Shown here in pieces: positions 11,629 through 22,319 of a stretch of DNA of 64,000 nucleotides (position 1 is its first letter; the number at the start of each line of letters is the position of its first letter). Below the pieces are notes generated by a model. It made no database searches and was not told the DNA's origin. It saw only the letters and a list, made by a program, of their open reading frames with translations. The stretch is taken from assembly GCA_963969595.1 (NCBI GenBank), contig OZ018412.1, forward strand, positions 15,192,501 through 15,256,500. The letters run 5' to 3'. Made by a program: the position numbers and the translations under genes. This stretch comes from Neckera pumila. Taxonomy: Eukaryota; Streptophyta; Bryopsida; Hypnales; Neckeraceae.

Positions 11629-11913
11629 CATTAGATGTTATTTGAGGCCTCCAAGAGACTAGGAGTTATCCTACATTCCTAGACTGCTGGAACGCAGGAT
11701 AACTATTGGCTGATGTGGCCAATTCCGTGCCACGTCATTAAAAAAATAAAAAAACAAAAAAATAGTGCTTAAATCTTTGTGAAAGATATATATATATATA
11801 TATAATTTTGAAAATAAAATTTCTGATAGCATTATTGCTGGTTTGGAATAGGTGAACAGACTGCGGGAACAAGCCTGAAACGGCCCTCCGGAGGCCTCAA
11901 ATGTCATCTAATG
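11629..11913. mobile_element. MITE-like element, about 285 bp
   Basis: The left end CATTAGATGTTATTTGAGGC and the right end (reverse complement CATTAGATGACATTTGAGGC) are inverted copies over about 24 bp, ending in GGCCTCC. The interior is non-coding and includes a short TA-dinucleotide run near 11790. A related element with ends TTAGAGAAAA...GGCCTCC lies within 19398-20714. Confidence 0.6.
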
Positions 11914-12212
11914 AGAAAAATCATAAACATTCATTTTCAAATTCAGATTTTTGATGTCAATAAAAAACTCAGAAAGGTATTTTCTTGAAAAGTAGTAATT
12001 GAGTAAGGTTCAAATTAACTTCATAGTTTTATTGGCAACAAAATGTAATAACTTAGGCATTTAGGGATTAAATATAAATTTTACTTGTTTTTATTTTGAT
12101 CAAGCACTAATTTCAAACAATTTTTTCTATTAAAATTGTAGCTACACCTATTGTTCACTTGCCATTTACATCATGGAGCTCTATTTTGAGACTCAATTTG
12201 GTTTTGTTGCCT
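11914..12212. other. Spacer, AT-rich
   Basis: No gene or clear repeat seen. Confidence 0.4.
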
Positions 12213-13104
12213 TTAACCCCTAAACTACCAAAGTCCCCTCGGGGGACAACTGGGATTTTGGGCAAGCTCGTGCAACCTGAAATTTTGACCTAATTTTTTG
12301 AAACTCTTTTTGAAGATAGGGAATCACATTAGCTTCCTAAAAATATAATTTTTATTCAATCGGTGCCCAGGAGCAGAAGTTATGCCACCCAAAGTCAAAA
12401 AAGCAGGTCGCCGGGCAGAAAAAAACCCCTTTAAAAATTGAATTTTTTTTTTCAATTTTTTCCCCTCAAAGATCATATTTTTGTCTACATTTGAAGCTTT
12501 GATTCATTCTGTTTGGACTCAATATGAGAAAGTTATGGACAATCTTGTTTTTTGGGCAATCTAATCGCCTACAATAAAAAAAAAACTTTTACAATTCATT
12601 TTTGAATGCAATTTTCAAAAAAATTCAAATTTTTTTTGACAAGGTAAAGTTTGTTCGCAAGAACAATCCCACCATTGGGATTATGGTATTTTAATTCCAC
12701 CTAAGAGCTATTAGCGATTTAGTGTTTTGTTCAATTTTGGACCTACTTCTACTTAACGATTTTTTTATATGTGAAAATCAAGTTTTGACATTCTAAAGTT
12801 TTTTTCCTGAACTCTCAGCTCAAATGTGCAACACATAATTTTTTAACTTTATGGTGTAGTGCAAAAGAAATCCACAAATGGCTACAGTTCCACTTCTTTT
12901 TCCAACTTCAAATGCTAATGTCTTCTAATCCGTACGGTCAAACTTCATAAAATTTTTAATACATGTTTTAAGATAAATGAAGTTCAAGATCCTACGGTTA
13001 GATTCTTAAAAAAAGTTTTTTTTTGTTTAGGGAGTGATTGCAATAGAATTGGCAATTTTTAGTGGTTTTGGAGCCAAAAATTGCCTTGGTATTTTAGGGG
13101 TTAA
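12213..13104 (+). mobile_element. TTAA-bounded element, type A, forward copy 2
   Basis: Starts TTAACCCCTAAACTACCAAA, has the internal palindrome GTCCCCTCGGGGGAC, and ends TTTTAGGGGTTAA. The body follows 10572-11501 throughout with considerable divergence. Its last TTAA (13101-13104) is also the first TTAA of the next element. Confidence 0.72.
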
Positions 13105-13677
13105 CTCCTAAAGGACCGGAAGGGTGTCCAGATTTCCCAAACTGTGAAGATCTATTATAAAATGCAACTTAGAAGAATGTTTTAATGATGACTCTCAAAT
13201 AATAGCTGTAAAATGCTATTTATAGACTACATCCATACAGTTAAATCAACAAAAATACATACCAATATTATCCAATAAAATTTGAAGCTAGAAATTGGAA
13301 ATTCCTTCTAAAATCAATTGTAGATTGAATATTTATGATTTTTAAGATATTTTTTTTCCTATAAGTTCAAAATATTGAATTCTAATTATAGTGATTTTTG
13401 AAGATTTTTATTTGTTTTTTTGATTCAAGTCATTTCTGAAGGTTCATTTTTTGAAGTGAAAAAGTTAATTTTTGAGGCTAGACCTCTCAATACCTTTTGA
13501 ACTATAGATATTTGCAAAGCAAAATCTTTATAATTTGAACCTTATAAATGTTCAAGAACTAATATAAAAATCTTCAAACAAAGTTGATAGATAAAAAAAA
13601 CGTATTTTGGTGAGTTTAGGATGTGTTTCCGTTCATTCATTGTTCAAAATCTGCACTCATAGTCCTTTAGGGGTTAA
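13101..13677 (+). mobile_element. TTAA-bounded element, type C
   Basis: Starts TTAACTCCTAAAGGACCGGA and ends AGTCCTTTAGGGGTTAA, so it has the family ends. The 0.58 kb interior differs from types A and B. It abuts the preceding type A copy with only one TTAA between them. No coding region was recognised. Confidence 0.68.
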
Positions 13678-14065
13678 AATGTTTAAATTGGAGATGATTG
13701 GGTTGGAATTGGGTTGGAAAGTCACCATTCAATAAATTCAATGAATACTCCCATAGAACTTCTACACATAGCAAAGCCACTCAATAAAATTTTAGTGTAC
13801 AAAGGTGTGCTTTTGGGAATTGATGCAATGGAACCATGTAGAGAAGTAAGAGAGCCACACTAGTATAAAAAAGGACAAGAATACTCTCCTCCTATAGTCC
13901 AAAACGGGAAGCTATATATTTTTGCTTTGACTCCTATAATGTATCTTTTTTTTGCTCAAAAATGAATTAACTGAAATAAAAATGAAGTAATCCCTAATTT
14001 GCTATTTGTTCGCAAAAAAAAAAATTATGAATCCAATAACTAAGGTAGAAGGTTCTAAAAGTGCT

Positions 14066-14184
14066 TAGGCTCTAAAATCGCCCACCTCCTCAAATGTACA
14101 CTATTTGTACATATTGCTTTTTCATAGCCTTCAACAATGTACAAACAATGTACACTTCAGGAGGTAGGCAATTTTAGAGCCCTA
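14066..14184. repeat. Near-palindromic hairpin, second copy
   Basis: Same structure as 6322-6440: inverted arms starting TAGGCTCTAAAAT and ending ATTTTAGAGCCCTA, with AATGTACA motifs near the loop. The two copies differ by a few substitutions that mostly leave the arms paired. Confidence 0.6.
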
Positions 14185-15371
14185 TGCCATTTCAACTTCA
14201 ATATTTCATAACTAATTCCACAAAGCTCCAAAAAATATGAATTGACTTGGATTAGATGCCAATTCCACTTGTCTTTCAAGGAAAATTAACCAAAAAATAT
14301 TTCAAGAAGTTTCACCTCCCCAAAATTCAGTTTCAGCTCTTAGATGAGTGATTTATGAACTTCATGGCTTATAACTACACTCACAATGACCAAATGGTCC
14401 TCAGTGGGCTTCCAACCTTAGCTAATTGTGGATTTTACCAAGAGTAGAGCAAAGGTCATTAAAATTGTTAAAAGCAACGATTAACAGTTTGCTCAGTTGT
14501 TGTAGCCATTTACACACCATTCACATTGATGCTGTCTTTTACCATTTCTACATGTTAATTTTTTTATTTTTTATTTTTTATTTTTTTAAAACACATGGAC
14601 AATTTCCATTGATCTACATCTTTTCTTTTTCTTTTTTTTCTTTTTTGAAACACATGGACAATTTCCATTGATCTACATCTTTAATTTTGAAAGAAAGGAG
14701 AAGAGAACACCAAAAGCATGTGAATTTATAGACCTTTCTAGACCCAAGATTATTTTCTACAGTAGTGATCACTGCAACACAGGTTGTCAAAAATTATTTT
14801 CAAGTTCTAGGATGTTTTTTAATGATCAAGCCATTCAAATTCGTTCTGTTGCTTTCAGTTAGCCATATCCACATCCTTCACATTGATACTTTTTTTTTTT
14901 ACCATTTCTACATCTTTAATTTGGAAAGAAAAAGAAAGAGAATAAAGTGTGTGAATTCATCGATCTTTCTAGATCCAAGATTGTTTTCTCGAGATTACTA
15001 TTATATGGATCATTTACAATTTTAAAGGTATTTTTTGACAAAAGAAAAAACCTGTCATTTGATAATTCCAGAGTACATAAGTAAAAGTGTGCATTTGAGT
15101 ACACTTGAAATTTAAGAACTAAGTATTGAAGAAAAAACTTGATTCTATTAACAATCAAAGTCTCATTAAATGCAAAGAAACTTCTATATTTCATTTGCTA
15201 TTGATCTTTTCAATATAATTCCAAGTAATAATGAAATTAGTGTGTGCCTATAAGAAGCTAACTTTGACTAAAGAGTATTTAAACTCATCTTGTGTACACC
15301 TTATGAAATGAAATTGAAAGTCTAATTATAGCCCATTTGCCTTGAACAAGCGTTCATAGGCCATGCTTCTA

Positions 15372-15731
15372 CTAATTCATACATTTCAACTTAATTGTAA
15401 GATAACTTTTATGATTGGTCAAATCTTGTTGGCAAGTTGAATATTGTGTTAACTTGCACGCTTTTGTGTGTTTCCCAATTGATTTTTGGGAGGTGAAAGT
15501 TTGATGACACAATCGGCATTCAAAGATTTGAATGATGTGATTTGATGTTGGCGTTTTTGAAATCTTTTTCCTTGGTGACTTGCTTTTTGTTTTAGAATGG
15601 GTTATGCCATTCTTCATATCCAAAAGGATATGGGCGCCAATTTCCGTTTCATTGCACACTTTTGGTAATTCATTGTTAACGAATGATGGACGTGCAAGAG
15701 AATGGGATGATGAAGTATTTTTAGTATCCAT
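15372..15731 (-). CDS. Putative C2H2-like zinc-finger protein, copy 2
   Basis: The translation is identical to the frame at 7537-7896 (119 residues, ATG start, one C-x2-C-x12-H-x3-C finger with a QKSIGKH core, basic region before it). About 0.5 kb upstream on the same strand, roughly 16410 down to 16200, an open stretch reads like protein. It includes QLELNSISNSGPARSSP and a Glu/Pro-rich tail ending QSIEIDMEMC. The LELNS piece resembles an EAR-type repression motif, often found in plant zinc-finger repressors. In copy 1 this stretch is broken by an indel. Whether it is joined by splicing to the finger is a guess. Confidence 0.4.
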   Translation of the reverse strand: MDTKNTSSSHSLARPSFVNNELPKVCNETEIGAHILLDMKNGITHSKTKSKSPRKKISKTPTSNHIIQIFECRLCHQTFTSQKSIGKHTKACKLTQYSTCQQDLTNHKSYLTIKLKCMN

Positions 15732-17353
15732 TTCTTTTATGTTTGATGTTTCTTCCTTGTATTTTAGAATTTTGCTATAAGTGGATGATAAAAATCATAG
15801 AAATCACCAAAAGGACTATAAGTTCTAAAACTACCTCAAGACGTAAATGGATAAAATAATTCAAAGATGAAAACCACTATGATAGCATTTTAAGACTATA
15901 ATTGCATTAATACTATGACACAATAACAAAATGGTATCATTGATGACTTCTAATTTATAGATAAGAAACAAAATGACTTCTAATTTATAGGTACTAACAA
16001 TATTGATACAAAATTAATGTAAAAGTAATGTAAAAGCTAAAATGTAAAAGTCTTGATGTAATATTCATGTAAAAATAATGTAAAAGTTAAGAGTTAAAAT
16101 GTAAAAGCCAATACATCACAGTTCCAACATGAAAACTAGAACGTAATTGCTAGATTGTAAAAGCTAAAATTGAAGAGTAATAAACAAGATTAAAATCAAC
16201 ACATCTCCATATCTATTTCTATAGATTGGTTTTGGGGCACAGGATTCGGAGTGGGTGCTTCTTCCTCAGTACAAGCTCCTGCATTGTTCTCTGTTGTATT
16301 GGGTCTACCGTAAATTTTGTGTCCTTCATTCACCATCAATTCCAACTCAATTGTTGTGTTGCTTGGAGAGGACCTTGCCGGACCTGAATTGGAAATTGAG
16401 TTAAGTTCTAGTTGAGTGCAGAACCCTAATTCTTGGCGTTGTTATGAAGGTACATTTCTCACCAGCGCTTCCCGTTGCTTGTGCAGTACTCCAATCTTTG
16501 TATGTTTGCTATTGTTTCTAGGGTTGAATGGAGATAAATTAGTGCTTGCTTCCAATGTGCACCGAGATTGGTTTCCCTGTTCCTTGTTGATACAGCGTAC
16601 ATTACTGTGCAATCAAAAGAGTTAAACATCGTTTCAGCTCATTGTGGTGCGATTTAGCTTGGCAGTAATCCCGAGTTTTCTCTTCCTTTGCGAAAATAAT
16701 ATTTGGACAAGTTTGATGTTTGAGGTCGGATTGAAACCCTAAGAACTGATTGAGTGACGGTATGAATTGTTTCTTAGCGCTCAACTCTTGCTTAAAATGT
16801 GCACCAGGGTTGATTACTTCGTTTTTTGTGTGTCAGAATTGTTGATCCAGAGTACGATAGCGTGTTCTCAAGATAGGCTTGTTCGGCATTCAAACGAGTC
16901 AGCTAATTGGACAGCGACTTAGCATGGTATGTACCTTGAATTTTCGTTTCATCTACAAGCGTGTAATAAGGATTAGGAGTGGCGTTTGAAGGTTCAATTG
17001 AAACCGTAATGCCGCTTGCACTCTAAGAACTGTCTGACAATATAAGTTGTTTCCTCAGCATCGAGTATAGGTTAAGATAGGGAGGTAGGGGATACTCACT
17101 CTGTCACTTCAAGTTTTTTAACCAATATGTAGGAATGTGCTGCATTGAAATTGCACTATAGAACCGTGGAGAGATTACCAGTCACCACGGGTGCAAAACC
17201 TAAACCTATTGAGAGGAAATTTTTATCACTAGGGATGCAATCATTCAAAGTGGGAGGTTTTAGACTGCTATAATTGAAATTAGATCAACTCATTTCCAAT
17301 GAAAGATGAGTGACCAAAGACATAATTTAGGCAGTCATGCTTACGCCACTTGA

Positions 17354-17703
17354 TGATAAGTCCATTTAGTATATGATTCAAGTATATGCAATTAGTTGAG
17401 TTGCTGTTGGTATCCGGGGTCATTAGCGAAGATAAGGTACAGGTACTTTTATTAGTCTTCTCTACCTTAATGTTTGAATTCAGGTTGATAGTTTGAAAAG
17501 GACTAGGGAGTCTGGAGGTTGAAGAAGACTGAATTGTTGTGAGATTGTTGGCCATATGCATGCAGGAGTACCCAAGCACAAAGGACGTGGTAGAAATAGC
17601 GGAGAGCTTGTACTCGGCTGTGAAGAGTATTCTCATTCTCAATCTTCAACTTGTTCAGGCTTTGCTGTCCACATCACGCAAGGCTCCTCTTAAGCCCAAA
17701 TGA
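17354..17703 (+). CDS. Probable last two exons of an unidentified gene
   Basis: Two segments read like coding exons with proper splice borders and matching phase. The first (about 17398-17437, acceptor GCAATTAG, donor AAG-GTACAG) reads ELLLVSGVISEDK. The second (17566-17703, acceptor ATGCATGCAG) reads EYPSTKDVVEIAESLYSAVK and onward to a Lys/Pro-rich end APLKPK and a TGA. The second is amphipathic and helix-like. I do not recognise the family. Upstream exons were not found with confidence; they could lie between 16430 and 17350, next to the end of the duplicated block. The longer reverse-strand frame over the same DNA (17280-17642) has no comparable character. Confidence 0.35.
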
Positions 17704-18371
17704 CCCTGGAATTTCCTGAGCTTCTAGGAATGTGCTCTAAATTGAACAAAAAGCCAAATTTTTTATAAGTTGTATCAATTCTTTCTGAATTGTAACCATA
17801 TAAAATCAAACTAGACATGTTAGAGATCACATTAGAAAAGAAAACACAAGAATATATCTTACGGATTGAAAGATTATAATGTTTGATCATGGGGCGTTAA
17901 AACTATGAAAGTAATTTGAAGTCTTTTAATCCTCTTTTCACATGTCAAATCTAAAAAGTTGGTCACCAAAAAAATACAAGGTTAAAGGACCTAACATGCA
18001 TAACCCCAATCAATTTATAACTTCTCAAAATCTACTCTACAATTTTTTTAAATGAATTTCTAATATAATTTTTCTCAAAGATCTAGTGTATTTGGGGCTC
18101 ATTCCCAAGAGCCTTCAACACTACAGAAAGTTAAGATTGCAATGGACACCTGTGCACAAAATCTTGAATAGAAAATTCATAATCAATCATTTTTAATATC
18201 AGATTTTTGAAGTTAAAACTAAACTTTAAAAAGAATTTTCCAAAAATATAAACTATTAAAATTAATAATTTGGTAAGATTTTATTTAACTTCAAAAATTG
18301 TAGAGTAGATCCTCAAGGTCATTTTGGGGTTAAGCTTCCTGCTGTCATTTTTTCCTTACAGATGACCTAAA
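17704..18371. other. Intergenic AT-rich spacer
   Basis: No gene recognised on either strand and no clear terminal repeats. Confidence 0.4.
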
Positions 18372-18600
18372 CACAGGGAACCTCGGCAACTTCATTGGAT
18401 GTTGAAGTGGCAACGTAATGCACCCAGTGCCCTTGGTCAATTCACCCTCCGCGACCCGCCATCTGCCTAGACACGTGGCGCGGCGCGAGTAGCTGGATAG
18501 TTAGGGTTTCTTCGTTGGAGGCTCATCTACGCACTTGTTCTGTTTAGTTCCGCCACGCTACACCAAGTGAATTCACAGGACACAAGCCCACAAGTTTTAC
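18372..18600. promoter_or_regulatory. Promoter-like GC-rich island without an obvious gene
   Basis: A short GC-rich island in AT-rich DNA contains a G-box core CACGTG (18472-18477), CG-rich sequence (GCGCGGCGCG) and a telo-box-like TTAGGGTTT (18501-18509). Such motifs are common in plant promoters. No convincing coding region starts on either side, so it may be a promoter captured by a repeat or the relic of a lost gene. Confidence 0.3.
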
Positions 18601-19200
18601 AAAATGTTCTCTCAAAAATAGTTTAGGAACAACTTTTGAGTTTTTGTTTATTTTTTATTTAGATGTTCTTTCAAATTGTGACTAAGAGATTTCTCCTCTT
18701 CTTAGTTTGTTTTTTTCCTTTATAGGTGTTCTTTCAAGTTGTAGCCAAGATATTGCACCTTTCATGAGCTTGAATTTGTACAATTATGGTAAAGAGAATT
18801 TGAAAAGCTATATTTTAAATTAGGTTGTGGTTTGGTTTGGTTTGTTTGATACGTTGAAATGTCCAAAAGTTTTTTTTTTGTGGTGCTTAGACATATGGTA
18901 TAAAAGTTATGAATTTTTTAAAATTTAAAAACTGAATTAAATTATCTTTTATTTTAAACATGCATAACATTTGTATTGTATGTCCAAACGCCACAAAACA
19001 AAGCCTTTGTACCCCTTTGTGCATAAAGCTTTGTATTTGTACCAAGAATGCAACCTCTCACACTACAATGTGAAGTTACTGAATTTCTAAATTTTAAAGA
19101 ATGAAAAAATGAAAAAATTGCTTTATTTTTTTTATTGACTGTGGCAATGGCAGAGAGCACAATAGAGAACTTTGTGATCATATGTCCCATGGTTGCATTC
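18601..19200. other. AT-rich spacer with a distant copy of a 23-kb-region repeat
   Basis: Around 18955-19075 the sequence (TGTATGTCCAAACGCCACAA, then CTTTGTGCATAAAGCTTTGT and CAACCTCTCACACTACA) matches the repeat family at 22320-24420. No gene was recognised. Confidence 0.4.
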
Positions 19201-20835
19201 TTAACCCCTAAAAGAACAAGATGGCAAATTGCATTAAAATGGCCAAATTTCAAGTGCCATTTTTAAGATTGTGCGATCTGAAACATCTGGGATTGCTGTA
19301 CATTTCAAACATCTAAAAATGGTACAAATTTCAGACCATGCGCTCTAAAACATGTAAGATAGCTTTAGATTTTAGATATCGAGAATTGACGTAGTTTTTA
19401 ACCTCTAAAGGACCATTGTCCCTTCTAGGGACAAATGTGATTTTGGACAGGTACCTACGGGCTATATTTTTGTCCTGATTTTTTGAACTTTTTTGAAGAT
19501 AGAAAAATTGCTAAGCTTCATGGTGATATAGTTTTTTTTCCAATCGGTACTCACTAAAAACATTATGTCCAAATAAGCTCAAATCAACATTTGGGAGGCA
19601 GCAAAAATAATTTTGCAAACTTTTTCATTTTCATTTTTCTTTTTTTTCCCTTTTAGATTATGTTTTTGTCTATTTGGAAAGCTTTGATTCATTTCATTTG
19701 GATTTTTAGGAGAAGTTATGGACAATCTTATTTCTTGGGCACTTATAACATCTACCTGAAAAAATAACTTCATTAGAGAAAAAAGTAGCCCTCCAAAGGG
19801 TTGCTCCAAATTGACAAACCAAGCTATTTTAAGCTTAGCCTGTCAATCTCAAAATGGCCCTAGTTGAGCAGTCAGCTTGGTTGACTGCTTGCCAAAATAG
19901 TCAGCTTTTGTACTTTTTTTTAATTTTTTAATTTAAAAAAAATTCAATATTTTCTTAAGATTAAAATAATGGTAATAATAATAATAATAAAATTATTAAT
20001 TTTTTACTCGCAAATTTGGGTTCCTGCGCCATTATCATAGCAGAAATTGCTGTACAGAAATAAGGTAAAAAACAAATTTTCAACCCCGGAAGATATTATT
20101 TCAGGGTCCTTCGAAGGGTTGTGGAGCAGGCCTTAGGAGGCCTGAAATTTTCTCTAAAGTGTAGGATTCATTTTGAGTGCAATTTTAATAATTTTTTAGA
20201 AAAAAAAGATTCACAAGGTTTAGTTTTTTTGCTAGAACAATTTCACCATTGGAATTAGTGCTTTTTTATTCCATCTAAAAGATATTAATATTTTAGATTT
20301 TCCTTCTATCTCGTACCTACTTGTACTTAACAATTTTTTTAATAATGAAAACTAAATTTTTTTTTTGCTTTTTCTTTTTTTTTCTAGACTTTCAATTCAA
20401 TTCTCCACCATAAAGATTTAAAGCTCAAAACTCTGTAGTGCAAAGCATTTAAGTTAAAAATGTTCAAAGTCATAAAATCTAGTCCCGCAATGTGTTGAAA
20501 AACTTGTTTTTTTCACTTTAATTGCAGATATCTTGCAATATGTATGGTCAAAAATTCTGAAAATTTTATCACACGTTTTCAGACCAGTTAGGTGTAAGAT
20601 CATATGGTTAGATGCGCAAAAAAAAAACTTTCAATTTTCTTAACTCTTTGCTATAGAAATGGCAGTTTTGAGTGCTTTTAGGCCGAAAAAAGGCCTTGGT
20701 CTTTTAAAGGTTAATAATCTAAAATAGGTACAGATTTCACCTATAGATTAAACAATTCAAGCCACGTGGTTTGCACTGTTAAAATTGCCAAAAACAACAA
20801 AATTTGGTCATTTTAATGAAATTCGTCATGAAGGC
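19201..20835. mobile_element. Older TTAA-type element interrupted by another element
   Basis: Begins TTAACCCCTAAAAGAACAAG, followed by a phrase like GCATTAAAATGGCCAAATTT. Near 20790-20830 the inverted form of this phrase appears (AAATTTGGTCATTTTAATGA). The two appear to be the ends of one element with a type A copy (19398-20714) inserted between them. The right TTAA end is not preserved, so the right limit is approximate. Confidence 0.45.
19398..20714 (+). mobile_element. TTAA-bounded element, type A, enlarged by a further insertion
   Basis: Starts TTAACCTCTAAAGGACCATT with the internal palindrome TTGTCCCTTCTAGGGACAA and ends GGTCTTTTAAAGGTTAA. The body follows 10572-11501 but is interrupted at about 19771-20158. 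The interruption is an unrelated insert whose ends are inverted (TTAGAGAAAA on the left, TTTTCTCTAA on the right) and whose subterminal parts share GGGTTG and CTGCTCC/TTGCTCC motifs. Three levels of nesting are therefore visible here. Confidence 0.68.
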
Positions 20836-21500
20836 CTTTTTTTAGCGCAAACACATTCAAAACTACCATTTTTATAGCAAAAAGTAAGAAAGTTTAAAAC
20901 ATTTGTTTTTGGCACATCTAAATGTAGGATCTTACACCTATCTAGTATAGAATTTTCGGAAAAAAATTCATAATTTATGACCACAAAGATTGCAAGATAT
21001 TTGCGTTTAAAGTGGAAAAAAAACAGTTTTCCAATACATTGCGGGACTAGATTATTCGACTTTGAACCTTTTGAACTTTAATTTTTTGCACTAGAGAGTT
21101 TAGAGCTTTCAATTATAATGGTAGAGAATTGAGTTAAGAGTCAAAGGAAAAAAAAGAATAAAAAAACTTAATCTTCATACTTCAAAAACATTGTTAAGTA
21201 GAAGTAGGTACAAGATAGAAGGAAAACCTAAATTATTAATACATCTAACATGGAAATAAAACGTACAAATTCCAATGCTGAGATTATTCTAGCAAGAAAA
21301 CTAAACCTTGTGGATTTTTTATTTTTTTTAAATTTTCAAAATTGCATTTGAATTAGAATCCTCGTAGTTATTTTTCCGAAAACATTGTCTAAATGTCCAA
21401 AAAACAAGATTGTCTATAACTTTCTCATATCAAATCCAAATGGAATGAATCAAAGCCTTCTAAGTAGACTGAAGAGCAAAAAAAATCAAAAATCATTTTA
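20836..21500 (-). mobile_element. Truncated type A element, reverse orientation
   Basis: From AAGGCCTTTTTTTAGCGCAA onward the sequence follows the reverse complement of the right and middle parts of type A (CTACCATTTTTATAGC, AGATTGCAAGATATTTGCGT, AAACAAGATTGTC). It breaks off near 21500. Both TTAA ends are missing. Confidence 0.6.
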
Positions 21501-21596
21501 CAACATTGAACTTGAACATTATTTTGTGCCAATTTCAATTTTCCCAAGCATCAACTAGACAAGTTGTTCAATGCCTTCTTCCAAAACAACAAGGAA

Positions 21597-21890
21597 CTAT
21601 AATGATATGGTAAAAATCTTGAACTGGCCCCACCTGCCGTTGCATGTGGGGGCTCGGTACAAAGTGGCGCCGGCGCTAGCGGGGCTCAAATCCGCTAGAC
21701 AGAACCTACCACCCCACCGTAGCACCCGCCAATATTCATAGCATGTGCTCGGGGTGATGGCCAGTGAACTAGTCTTCACCACGCGGCTCACAATGTCAAC
21801 GATTTTGGCTCCGCTTGTTGCTTCTTTGTTGTCTGTTGGGTCTAAAACATTGTCTTCTCTATGTCTATTTTTGTCTGATCCACGTACCAT
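21597..21890 (-). CDS. Unidentified 97-residue frame across a GC-rich patch
   Basis: An ATG-started frame crosses a GC-rich patch (about 21625-21760) in otherwise AT-rich DNA. The N-terminal half is charged (SDKNRHREDNVLDPTDNKE) and the C-terminal half is Trp/Arg/Gly-rich. No known domain was recognised. The patch contains a small hairpin AGCGG...CCGCT. It could be a fragment of a retroelement or a captured gene piece. The frame ends in AT-rich sequence, which argues against an intact gene. Confidence 0.2.
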   Translation of the reverse strand: MVRGSDKNRHREDNVLDPTDNKEATSGAKIVDIVSRVVKTSSLAITPSTCYEYWRVLRWGGRFCLADLSPASAGATLYRAPTCNGRWGQFKIFTISL

Positions 21891-22050
21891 GCCTCCTATG
21901 ACTGCTGTTGTAGTTTGGTTTGTTTTTGCAAAGAAATTGTATTAATTTGTGTAAAAAATAAAAAGGAGAAAATGAAAACTTGTACATTACTTTGGATTAA
22001 TTGTTATTCAAGGTTTAAGACACATTATACATTTGGAAAAGAGCGTCGTT

Positions 22051-22092
22051 TCACACACACACACACATTAAGATATATATATATATATATAC
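22051..22092. repeat. CA and TA microsatellite
   Basis: An ACACACAC run of about 13 bp is followed within a few bases by an AT-dinucleotide run of about 18 bp. Confidence 0.85.
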
Positions 22093-22319
22093 CTTTAGGG
22101 GGGTTTTGGGGGTTCTTTTTGGATTTTTTTGTTTCATTGAAACACTGACATATAAGAAACCATTACATGTTTTGCCAATGTTCTTGTCCGTTGGAAAGCT
22201 CCTTGCAAAGAAAGGTGCATGGAATTTGTTTTGTGGCGTTTCAACCTGTAGTGTAGAAGTTATAGAAATCCAAACTTTTAATGAATCAAAAAAATTGAAT
22301 TAACTTGTCTTTTTTTCGG

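Larger units (their letters stand above)
13873..16735. repeat. Duplicated 2.8 kb block, copy 2
   Basis: Direct repeat of 6130-8885. The part from about 14905 to 16105 is practically identical to copy 1, while the flanking parts are clearly diverged. Unlike copy 1, a poly-T-rich stretch and a second copy of an ACACATGGACAATTTCCATT phrase are inserted near 14550-14660. The spacer between the two blocks (8886-13872) is filled mostly by TTAA-bounded elements. Confidence 0.85.

Noticed and set aside
6130..16735. The two 2.8 kb direct repeats as LTRs of one retrotransposon
   Set aside because: The spacer holds unrelated TTAA elements and no gag/pol, primer-binding site or polypurine tract was seen. 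Divergence varies strongly along the copies, unlike an LTR pair.
21655..21700. Possible tRNA (GCTCAAATCC-like T-arm)
   Set aside because: A short stem exists, but the loop has the wrong length and no acceptor, D or anticodon arm could be fitted on either strand.
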